DNA from: Burkholderiales bacterium
Lineage (GTDB): Bacteria > Pseudomonadota > Gammaproteobacteria > Burkholderiales > Burkholderiaceae_C
Length of the DNA stretch: 13,572 nucleotides
Direction: 5' to 3'
Assembly (NCBI GenBank): GCA_025352345.1
Contig: JANXTP010000377.1
Location: 1 to 13,572 of the forward strand
Shown here: one piece after another, positions 1 to 7,431 of the stretch
How positions within the stretch are numbered: position 1 is the first letter of the stretch
How the letters are laid out: each line of letters starts with the position of its first letter
Position numbers and translations under genes: made by a program
Notes under the pieces: model-generated
Told to the model about the DNA's origin: nothing
What the model saw: only the letters and a program-made list of their open reading frames with translations
The model's database searches: none

Positions 1-332
1 AGCGCATCGACGCCCTGTTGGCCGAACACGGCAGCACGCCGGCGTCCTTGCTCGTGACTGATGTCGTGCTGGCGGAAGCGATATGGACACTGCGATCCGC
101 ATTCGCCCAGGACAAGCCCGCGCAATTGATGGCGGTCCGCAGCCTTCTGGACGAAACCGCGTTCGCGTTCGAGGACCGTGAGGCAGTTGTCAGGGCAATC
201 AACCTGTTCGAGCAGAGTGCCTGCGGTTTCTCTGACGGCCTGATCGTCGCCAAGCATGGTCAACGCGGCTGCGCGTTCACCGCCACCTTCGACCGCGCCA
301 TGCGCAAGCTGCCGGGCGTCAAGCTCGTTTGA
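1..332 (+). CDS. PIN-domain protein, VapC-like toxin (5'-truncated by window edge)
   Basis: The frame is open from the left edge (first full codon at base 3) to TGA at 330-332, so the N-terminus and true start lie outside. PIN domains of the VapC type are Mg-dependent ribonucleases that usually act as toxins cleaving tRNA or rRNA. The visible part has the family pattern: an acidic residue in VLAEAIWTLR, then FSDGLIVA near the C-terminus, then TATFDRAM, which give three of the usual four acidic metal-site positions. The first Asp would be in the missing part. A cognate antitoxin gene would be expected just upstream, outside the window, so a toxin-antitoxin pair is inferred only. fumC starts 53 bp downstream and could be read from the same transcript, though no functional link is expected. 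Confidence 0.8.
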   Translation, partial: RIDALLAEHGSTPASLLVTDVVLAEAIWTLRSAFAQDKPAQLMAVRSLLDETAFAFEDREAVVRAINLFEQSACGFSDGLIVAKHGQRGCAFTATFDRAMRKLPGVKLV

Positions 333-373
333 GCTGACCACCGGACCGCAGGCAACGACAACCTCATCGAGGC

Positions 374-377
374 GAGG
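374..377 (+). promoter_or_regulatory. Ribosome binding site of fumC
   Basis: GAGG placed 8 nt before the ATG at 386. A second GAGG lies at 369-372. This is one of the few clear Shine-Dalgarno sequences in the window and fixes the fumC start. Confidence 0.6.
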
Positions 378-385
378 TAAAAGCC

Positions 386-1801
386 ATGAGCACTCCTTCC
401 ACCCGCACCGAAACCGACAGCTTCGGCTCTATCGAGGTGCCGGCGAGCGCGCTCTGGGGCGCGCAGACCGAGCGCAGCCTGCACTTTTTCGCGATCGGCG
501 AGCAGCGGATGCCGCTGGCGCTGATCCATGGGATCGCCTGGTTCAAGTGGGCCGGTGCGCAAGTCAACCGCGACCTCGGCTTGCTCAGTGCGCCGCGGGC
601 GCAGGCGATCGTCGACGCTGCGCTGCGGGTGGCTGAAGGCGAGTTCGATGCGCAGTTTCCGCTGTCGGTCTGGCAGACCGGCTCCGGCACGCAAAGCCAC
701 ATGAACGTCAACGAGGTGGTAGCGCATCTGGCCTCGCGCAAGGGGGTCGGTGACGACCTGTCGGCCGCCCCTGCCGTGGCCATCCACCCGAACGACGATG
801 TGAACCTCGGGCAGTCGTCGAACGATGTGTTCCCCAGCGCCATGCACCTCGCGGTGGTGCTGGCAGCACGCGACCGGCTGGAGCCCGCGTTGACGGCATT
901 GCGTGCGTCACTGGCAGCCAAGGCCATGGCTTTTGCCTCGGTCTTGAAGATCGGCCGCACCCACCTGCAGGATGCGACACCGGTCACGTTGGGCCAGGAG
1001 TTCGGCGGCTACGAGGCCCAGCTCGCGCTGTGCCAAGCCTCGTTGCGGCAGGCGCTGGTGGCGGTGCACACGCTGGCCATCGGTGGCACGGCAGTCGGCA
1101 CCGGGCTGAACACCCACCCCGAGTTCGGCTCACGCGTCGCTGCCACGCTGGCACGGCGCTTCGGCCTGCCGCTGTCACAGGCGAGCAACCTGTTCGCCGC
1201 GATGGCCGGCCATGAAGCGTTGGTCGCGTTTCATGGCGCGCTGAAGATGCTGGCGATCGCGCTCACGAAGATCGGCAACGACATCCGCCTGATGGGCAGT
1301 GGTCCGCGTGCTGGCTTGGGCGAACTGCGCCTGCCCGAGAACGAGCCCGGTAGCTCGATCATGCCCGGCAAGATCAACCCGACGCAAGTCGAGGCGCTGA
1401 CCATGGTCAGCGCGCAGGTGATGGGCCATGACGTGGCGATCGGCTTCGCGGCCAGTCAGGGGCAGTTCGAACTGAATGTCTACAAACCCTTGATCGCGCT
1501 GAACGTGCTGGACAGCCTGCGCCTGCTGGCCGATGCGATGCACAGCTTCGACCGGCATTGCGTCGCGGGGCTGAGGGTCAATTCGCTGCGCGTCGAGCAG
1601 CTGCTGCAAGGCTCGCTGATGCTCGTCACCGCCTTGGCGCCGCACATCGGCTACGACCGCGCCGCGCAGATCGCCAAGTGCGCCCACGACCACGGCACCA
1701 CGCTGCGCGAGGCCGCCCTGGCGCTGGGCGCGGTGACGGCCGAGCAGTTCGATGCGTGGGTCGATCCGCGGCGGATGCTGGGCGACCCGCGTTCCAAATG
1801 A
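386..1801 (+). CDS. fumC: Class II fumarate hydratase (fumarase C)
   Basis: Encodes 471 residues, the usual length for the iron-independent homotetrameric fumarase that interconverts fumarate and L-malate in the TCA cycle in the cytoplasm. The superfamily signature GSSIMPGKINP lies at residues 322-332, and the catalytic-site segment GRTHLQDATP has His193. The spacing from His193 to Ser323 (130 residues) matches the E. coli FumC pair His188/Ser318. Substrate-binding segments TGSGTQSHMNVNE and SSNDVFPSA are also intact. The ATG at 386 is preceded by GAGG (374-377) with an 8-nt spacer, which supports this start. No promoter is evident in the 53-bp gap after the PIN gene. Class II lyase relatives such as aspartase and argininosuccinate lyase were considered, but the active-site loops are fumarase-like throughout. 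Confidence 0.97.
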   Translation: MSTPSTRTETDSFGSIEVPASALWGAQTERSLHFFAIGEQRMPLALIHGIAWFKWAGAQVNRDLGLLSAPRAQAIVDAALRVAEGEFDAQFPLSVWQTGSGTQSHMNVNEVVAHLASRKGVGDDLSAAPAVAIHPNDDVNLGQSSNDVFPSAMHLAVVLAARDRLEPALTALRASLAAKAMAFASVLKIGRTHLQDATPVTLGQEFGGYEAQLALCQASLRQALVAVHTLAIGGTAVGTGLNTHPEFGSRVAATLARRFGLPLSQASNLFAAMAGHEALVAFHGALKMLAIALTKIGNDIRLMGSGPRAGLGELRLPENEPGSSIMPGKINPTQVEALTMVSAQVMGHDVAIGFAASQGQFELNVYKPLIALNVLDSLRLLADAMHSFDRHCVAGLRVNSLRVEQLLQGSLMLVTALAPHIGYDRAAQIAKCAHDHGTTLREAALALGAVTAEQFDAWVDPRRMLGDPRSK

Positions 1802-1803
1802 AC

Positions 1804-1819
1804 CTGATTCACTGATTCA
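1804..1819 (+). repeat. Tandem 8-bp repeat (CTGATTCA x2)
   Basis: CTGATTCA occurs twice head to tail directly after the fumC stop codon. It is short and may be chance or a slippage product. No function is assigned. Confidence 0.4.
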
Positions 1820-1836
1820 AAGCGAAGGAACATGTC

Positions 1837-1902
1837 ATGAGTCTCGGAACTGAGCTTGATCGTCCGCGTGCTGGTCGTGCTGTTGCTGACCGGCATTTGT
1901 GA
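1837..1902 (+). CDS. Possible 21-codon leader reading frame before the dehydrogenase
   Basis: An ATG at 1837 follows AAGGAA (1825-1830) with a 6-nt spacer, among the best ribosome sites in the window. The frame encodes 21 residues ([21 protein letters not shown]) and stops with TGA at 1900-1902, 4 nt before the ATG at 1907 that probably starts the dehydrogenase gene. The peptide has no recognisable domain. Because the downstream gene lacks a site of its own, translation of this frame could deliver ribosomes to it by reinitiation. It could also be the relic of an older start region. It is listed because the ribosome site is otherwise unexplained; expression is not shown. Confidence 0.3.
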   Translation: MSLGTELDRPRAGRAVADRHL

Positions 1903-1906
1903 ACGC

Positions 1907-3277
1907 ATGAACTCGATTCCCATCAACTCAGCGATACGGCGGCCCATGGCGCGGATGCTGCTCACGCCCTTGCTCGGCGCGTTGTGGCTGGTCGGCTGCG
2001 GCGATGCAGCACGCTTGCCCGTCAATGCCGGTACCGGCCCGCAGCCGGCGTTGCCACCGCCTCAGCCCAGCCTGATTCCGACGGTGAACATCGCACCGGC
2101 GATCGGCTGGCCGAAAGGCCTGACACCGCAGGCGCCACCGGGCATGCAGGTGACCGCCTTTGCCACGGGCTTGGACCACCCGCGCTGGCTGCTGGTGCTG
2201 CCCAACGGCGATGTACTGGTGGCCGAAACCAACGCGCCGCCGAAGCCAGATGACGGCAAGGGCATCAAGGGCTGGGTGATGGGCCTGGTGATGAAGCGCG
2301 CCGGCGCCGGCGTGCCCAGCGCCGACCGCATCACGCTGCTGCGCGACACCGATGGCGATGGCGTCGCTGATCTGCGCTCGGTGCTGCTGCAGGGCTTGAG
2401 TTCGCCGTTCGGCATGGCCCTGGTCGGCGAGACGCTGTACGTCGCCAATTCCAACGCGGTGGTGAAGTTCCCTTATGCCACCGGCGATCTGCGCATCACC
2501 GCCGATGCGAAGCCGGTCGTCGAACTGCCGGCCGGCCCGATCAATCACCACTGGACAAAGAACCTCATCGCCAGCGTCGATGGCAGCAAGCTGTACGTGA
2601 CGGTGGGCTCGAACAGCAACGTCGGCGAACGCGGCATGGCCGCCGAGACCGACCGCGCGGCGATCTGGGAGGTCGATCTGAGCGACGGCGGGCACCGTGT
2701 CTATGCCTCGGGCCTGCGCAACCCGAACGGCATGGCCTGGGACCTCGGCGCGGGTGGCGGCACCACCGCGCCCGTGCTGTGGACCGTGGTCAACGAGCGC
2801 GACGAGATCGGCAGTGACTTGGTGCCCGACTACCTGACCTCGGTGCGCGACGGCGCCTTCTACGGCTGGCCCTACAGCTACTACGGACAGCATGTCGACG
2901 AACGGGTGCAGCCGCCACGGCCTGATCTGGTGGCGCGTGCCGTGTCGCCGGATTACGCGCTGGGCCCGCACACCGCGTCCCTCGGCCTGGCGTCTGCCGT
3001 CGGCAGCCATTGGCCTGTGCCGTTCGTCAACGGCATGTTCATCGGCCAGCACGGCTCGTGGAACCGGAAACCGCACAGCGGCTACAAGGTCGTCTTCGTG
3101 CCGTTCGACGGCAGCAGGCCGTCGGGCGCAGCGCCGATCGACGTGCTGACCGGTTTCCTCAGCGAGAAGGGCGAGGCCTATGGCCGGCCGGTCGGCGTGG
3201 CCCTCGATAAGCCAGGCGCACTGTTGGTCGCCGATGATGTCGGCAATGCTGTTTGGCGTGTGAGTGTGAAACCATGA
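1907..3277 (+). CDS. Lipoprotein of the PQQ-dependent sugar/sorbosone dehydrogenase family
   Basis: From the ATG at 1907 this gives 456 residues. The N-terminus is a lipoprotein signal: basic residues, a hydrophobic stretch and the lipobox LVGC with Cys31, so the mature protein should be lipid-anchored and face the periplasm. A Pro-rich linker follows, then a six-bladed beta-propeller of the soluble glucose/sorbosone dehydrogenase type. Family landmarks are [21 protein letters not shown], an acidic DTDGDGVAD loop that may bind calcium, [24 protein letters not shown] and [10 protein letters not shown]. Relatives oxidise sugars or aldehydes with PQQ, but the substrate here cannot be read from sequence. 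No good ribosome site precedes 1907; ATG 1946 (MARMLL) is an alternative that keeps the lipobox, and a TTG at 1856 would extend the protein. The stop overlaps the next start as ATGA. Confidence 0.85.
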   Translation: MNSIPINSAIRRPMARMLLTPLLGALWLVGCGDAARLPVNAGTGPQPALPPPQPSLIPTVNIAPAIGWPKGLTPQAPPGMQVTAFATGLDHPRWLLVLPNGDVLVAETNAPPKPDDGKGIKGWVMGLVMKRAGAGVPSADRITLLRDTDGDGVADLRSVLLQGLSSPFGMALVGETLYVANSNAVVKFPYATGDLRITADAKPVVELPAGPINHHWTKNLIASVDGSKLYVTVGSNSNVGERGMAAETDRAAIWEVDLSDGGHRVYASGLRNPNGMAWDLGAGGGTTAPVLWTVVNERDEIGSDLVPDYLTSVRDGAFYGWPYSYYGQHVDERVQPPRPDLVARAVSPDYALGPHTASLGLASAVGSHWPVPFVNGMFIGQHGSWNRKPHSGYKVVFVPFDGSRPSGAAPIDVLTGFLSEKGEAYGRPVGVALDKPGALLVADDVGNAVWRVSVKP

Positions 3278-3675
3278 ACAAGTACCTGTCGGCCTGCCTC
3301 GCCACCGCCGTTGTGATGATCGCGCTCGATATGCTGTGGCTGGGTGTCATCGCGAAACCGCTGTATCAGAGCGGCATCGGGCACCTGATGGCCGCGCGGC
3401 CGAACTGGATGGCCGCTGTGGCGTTCTATGGGCTGTACACGCTGGGCTTGATGCTGTTTGCGATCGTGCCGAACGCCGCCGACCCCGGCTGGCTGACGAC
3501 CGCCGCAAACGCCGCGATGTTCGGCTTGGTCGCTTACGCCACCTACGACCTGAGCAACTTGGCAACGCTGAAAGACTGGCCGATCGGGCTGTCGCTGATC
3601 GACATGGCCTGGGGCGCGACGCTCAGCGCGGCGGCGGCCACCGCAGGCCGATTCGCGTGGGATCGCTTTGCCTGA
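3274..3675 (+). CDS. DUF2177 family integral membrane protein
   Basis: Encodes 133 residues. The ATG at 3274-3276 overlaps the dehydrogenase stop (TGA 3275-3277), so the two genes are probably translationally coupled. The protein is almost all membrane: about four hydrophobic segments, near residues 5-25, 45-66, 72-92 and 105-128. The sequence [15 protein letters not shown] after the first segment, the [14 protein letters not shown] loop and the closing [10 protein letters not shown] segment are typical of DUF2177. The biochemical role of this family is not established. Coupling to a periplasmic dehydrogenase hints at a shared pathway, but that is inference only. The stop is followed by a 135-bp gap with no clear terminator. 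Confidence 0.82.
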   Translation: MNKYLSACLATAVVMIALDMLWLGVIAKPLYQSGIGHLMAARPNWMAAVAFYGLYTLGLMLFAIVPNAADPGWLTTAANAAMFGLVAYATYDLSNLATLKDWPIGLSLIDMAWGATLSAAAATAGRFAWDRFA

Positions 3676-3705
3676 CAGGGGCCACCACACCCGGCATCGA
3701 CCACT

Positions 3706-3718
3706 GTAGGACACCTAC
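3706..3718. promoter_or_regulatory. Short palindrome, candidate operator
   Basis: GTAGG-ACA-CCTAC is a 5-bp inverted repeat about 100 bp before the Cys-repeat gene. It could be a protein-binding half-site pair. It is too short to rule out chance, and no regulator is identified. Confidence 0.2.
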
Positions 3719-3762
3719 TACCGAGCGAGGTGCCTTGCGCCGGCAGGCATGGGCTTTCTGTG

Positions 3763-3796
3763 GGTTCACAGTGTGGACATCACATCAACGTGAACC
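3763..3796. repeat. 7-bp inverted repeat upstream of the Cys-repeat gene
   Basis: GGTTCAC (3763-3769) and GTGAACC (3790-3796) form perfect 7-bp arms around a 20-nt centre, ending 14 bp before the ATG at 3811. In RNA the stem would sit just before the start codon; in DNA it could be an operator. Both uses are speculative. Confidence 0.3.
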
Positions 3797-3810
3797 ACCA
3801 ACGGAAACCC

Positions 3811-4362
3811 ATGAACACCACATTCAGCCTCAAGACCTCGCTCGTCATCGCCGCCCTGGCCGTGATCCCTGCCGCGTACGCTGCGCCGATGAACAAGGCC
3901 GACTACAAGGCCGACAAGGTCCGCATTGAAGCGGACTACAAGACCGACAAGACCGCCTGCGGCTCGCTGGCCGGCAACGCCAACGACATCTGCGTGGAAC
4001 AGGCCAAGGGCAAGGAAAAGCTGGCACTCGCGCAGCTCGAATACGCTTACACCGGCAAGGCCAAAGACCAGAACAAGATCATGAAGACGAAGGCTGAAGT
4101 CGATTACGCCGTCGCCAAGGAGAAATGCGACGACCGGGCCGGCAACGCCAAGGATGTCTGCGTCCAGGAAGCCAAGGCTGCCGAGACGAAGGCGCTGGCC
4201 GACGCGAAGCTAGACAAGAAGGTCGGTGAAGCGCAGACCGAAGCCGCGGTAGACAAGCGCGATGCCGACTACAAGGTCGCCACCGAGAAGTGCGACGCGC
4301 TGGCCGGTGATGCCAAGGCCAGCTGCGTGTCGGCCGCCAAGCTGAAATTCGGCAAGAGCTGA
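3811..4362 (+). CDS. Secreted Lys/Ala-rich protein with three C-x10-C repeats
   Basis: Encodes 183 residues from the ATG at 3811. An upstream in-frame start at 3730 would only add a non-signal-like extension. Residues 1-24 form a Sec signal peptide ending AYA before AP, so the protein should be periplasmic. The mature part is charged and predicted mostly helical, with three repeats of about 55 residues. Each holds a DY dipeptide and then two Cys 11 apart: Cys50/61, 106/117 and 161/172, within segments such as CGSLAGNANDIC, CDDRAGNAKDVC and CDALAGDAKASC. The even number and constant spacing of Cys suggest three intramolecular disulfides that each pin a helical hairpin. Similar lysine-rich proteins occur in Burkholderiales without assigned function and are sometimes loosely labelled TolA-like; no TolA domain is visible. 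A hairpin follows the gene. Confidence 0.85.
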   Translation: MNTTFSLKTSLVIAALAVIPAAYAAPMNKADYKADKVRIEADYKTDKTACGSLAGNANDICVEQAKGKEKLALAQLEYAYTGKAKDQNKIMKTKAEVDYAVAKEKCDDRAGNAKDVCVQEAKAAETKALADAKLDKKVGEAQTEAAVDKRDADYKVATEKCDALAGDAKASCVSAAKLKFGKS

Positions 4363-4404
4363 TCGACTGCTGCCTGCGCTGCGCCGATGGCGCCGCAGTG
4401 ACCC

Positions 4405-4430
4405 CGAGCACCCGCTGCGGCGGGTGCTCG
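4405..4430. terminator. Perfect hairpin between convergent genes, likely bidirectional terminator
   Basis: The arms CGAGCACCCGC (4405-4415) and GCGGGTGCTCG (4420-4430) are exact reverse complements around a TGCG loop. It lies between the stop of the Cys-repeat gene (4362) and the stop of ychF (4435-4437), so it can serve transcripts from both sides. Neither side has a real T-tract (only CTTGT on the + strand), so intrinsic strength is uncertain. It may instead act as an mRNA 3' end barrier. Confidence 0.65.
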
Positions 4431-4434
4431 CTTG

Positions 4435-5522
<1,088 letters not shown>

Positions 5523-5526
<4 letters not shown>

Positions 5527-6530
5527 GGTGCAGGTCTCACAGGGGATGTTGCAGGCGTCGACGACGGGCTGGCGATTCTAGGAGCGTGGGCAGCAGCAGA
5601 CTGCCCGGTACGGCCGCGCCGCAGCATCAGCACATTGCCCAGCACCGCCAGCAGCACACCGGCGCCGGTGATCGCATCGGGCCGGTAGCCCTCGAAGCCC
5701 ATCGACACCACCAGCGCCAGCAGCGGCGTCATCACGCCGATCGCGCCGCTGGGGCCGGGGCCCAGGCGCTCCTGAAGCGTCAGGTAGCAGGCAAACGACA
5801 GCACCGAGCCGGCCAGTGCCAGGTAGATCAGCGACACCCACCACGACAGCAGCGCGGGCGGCGCGAAGCGGTGGCCCATCGCCAGCGCGATCGTGGTCGT
5901 GGTGATCGCGCCATAGCCCATGCCGAAGCCCAGCGCCGGCCAGAACGGCAGGCCGCGCGTGCGGTTGCGGCTGGCGCTCAGGCTGCCCGATGAACTCAGC
6001 AGCACTGCGCCCACGGTGAAGGCCGCGCCGACGCCGACCGAGGCCGCAGTGCCCAGCGATCCGGCCCCGTGTGCCTGCGAGGCCATGCCGGCGGCTGCCT
6101 TGCCGAACTCGGGCCAGAAGATCAGCGCCACGCCGATCAGCCCCAGCACCCCGCCACCGATGAAGCGCAGCGACACCCGCTGCCCGAACAGCGCCTGCGC
6201 GCCCAACCCTGCGATCAGCGGTGACGCCGAGTAGCCGACCGCAACCAGCCCCGACGGCAGGTGTCGTTCGGCGTGATAGACGCACACGTATGACACGCCG
6301 AACATCAGCGCGCCCTGCAGCGCCAGCACCGCATGGTCGCGTGGCGCGAAGCGCAGCGGGATGCCGCGCGCTGCGCAGACGGCCAGCACCAGCACCGACG
6401 CCAGCGCGAAGCGCAGGGCCACGCTGACCTCGGGCGTGGTGTGGCCCAGCTGGTAGGTGATCGCATGCCAGGTCGTGCCCCAGGCAAGCACGCAGACAGC
6501 GAACAGCTGCCAGGTCTTGAAGCGGCTCAT
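5523..6530 (-). CDS. EamA/DMT-superfamily inner-membrane transporter
   Basis: Encodes 335 residues with about ten predicted hydrophobic helices in two EamA repeats (roughly residues 6-135 and 160-305). Landmarks are the N-terminal [14 protein letters not shown] segment, [12 protein letters not shown], the helix-4 region [19 protein letters not shown] and, in the second half, [20 protein letters not shown]. This superfamily exports or takes up small metabolites such as amino acids and related compounds; the substrate cannot be read from the sequence. A polar tail of about 30 residues rich in Ser, Pro and Ala follows the last helix, and its final codons overlap ychF. The start lies 22 nt after the MOSC-protein stop with no evident Shine-Dalgarno sequence, which points to coupled translation within the cluster. 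Confidence 0.92.
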
Positions 6531-6552
6531 GACGGGTGAACGACGAGACGCT

Positions 6553-7431
6553 TCAATCGAAGCGGTACGTCGCGCCGCCGACCAGGCCCGGCCGCAGCAT
6601 GCAGTCGAAGCCCTCGACGATCACCGCGTTCATGCCGAAGGTCAGTGCGCCGTTCAGCCGTGCATCGGCGCGGTAGGCGGCCAGCGCGTCGCCGACCGCA
6701 TGGCCGGTCTCGGCGGTGAGCGGGTCGACATCGGGGATGCCGCAGCGCGAACACGGCTTGACCAGCTTCAGCCGCACCGGGCCGTCGGGTGTGTCGAAGC
6801 GGACCTCGTCGAGGTGGTCTTCACCATGCGCGTCGAGGCCATCCAGCACCAGGTTCGGCCGGAAGCGCTGCATCGTCACCGGCGCAGTGCCGCTGGCGGC
6901 GATCCGGCGGTTCAGCTCATCGAGGCTGGCCTGCGAGGTGACCAGCAGCGGGTACTCGTCGGAGAACGCTGCTTCGGCCTCGATCTCGCCGGTCCACTGC
7001 GCGCTGGCCAAGCGTTTCTGCGCGGGATCGAAGCGCACCAGCCGCAGTGGCTGGCCCAGGAAGTCGCTGAACCACTGCGCTGCCGCATCGCCCATGTCGT
7101 AGGCCGCGACCTCGTCGTTCCACACCGCCACCCGCACCACGGCTCCGCCCTCGCCGAGCGGCACCGTCAAGGTCAGCATGCCGGGCGCGCGCAGCGCCAT
7201 GTCGAGCGCTTTCAGCGCCGGCTGGATCAGCGCCATGCGTGGCAACTGGCGTTGCGTGACGAAGCGCCCCTGCGCATCGACGACCATCCAGGCGCGGTCG
7301 AATTCGAGGCCAGTCTCGATCAGCAGCGCTTCATCGGGCGTGGTGCCGCTGCAGCTCTTGATCGGGTGCACGTACAGCGCGGTGAGTCGGACCTCGACAT
7401 CGAAGGCCGACGTGTCACTCACAGGCGTCAC
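6553..7431 (-). CDS. MOSC-domain protein, mARC/YcbX-like, without ferredoxin domain
   Basis: Encodes 292 residues. The N-terminal MOSC_N beta-barrel domain is seen in LTALYVHPIKSCSG and GLEFDRAWMVVD, followed by a MOSC domain with RFRPNLVLDGLD and KPCSRCGIPDVDPLTA. The CSRC motif (Cys227 and Cys230) matches the region that supplies the molybdenum ligand in mARC and YcbX enzymes, which reduce N-hydroxylated compounds using molybdenum cofactor. E. coli YcbX carries a C-terminal 2Fe-2S domain; this protein ends after the MOSC domain, so a separate electron donor would be needed. The start is GTG at 7429-7431, directly after the TGA of the AsmA gene (7432-7434); a second in-frame GTG at 7420-7422 is possible. 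Enzyme family is confident, substrate is not. Confidence 0.9.
   Translation of the reverse strand: MTPVSDTSAFDVEVRLTALYVHPIKSCSGTTPDEALLIETGLEFDRAWMVVDAQGRFVTQRQLPRMALIQPALKALDMALRAPGMLTLTVPLGEGGAVVRVAVWNDEVAAYDMGDAAAQWFSDFLGQPLRLVRFDPAQKRLASAQWTGEIEAEAAFSDEYPLLVTSQASLDELNRRIAASGTAPVTMQRFRPNLVLDGLDAHGEDHLDEVRFDTPDGPVRLKLVKPCSRCGIPDVDPLTAETGHAVGDALAAYRADARLNGALTFGMNAVIVEGFDCMLRPGLVGGATYRFD

Noticed and set aside
386..1815. Several long frames opposite or shifted to fumC
   Set aside because: They are shadow frames produced by high GC at third codon positions. They have no domains, and the overlapping fumC frame carries the enzyme motifs.
3730..3810. Upstream in-frame extension of the Cys-repeat protein
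   Set aside because: It would bury the clear Sec signal peptide that starts at the ATG at 3811, and the added residues have no signal or domain character.
4377..4399. Second hairpin (GCTGCGCC with GGCGCCGC) just before the 11-bp terminator stem
   Set aside because: It has an internal mismatch and a 3-nt loop in very GC-rich DNA, and the neighbouring perfect stem is a far better candidate.
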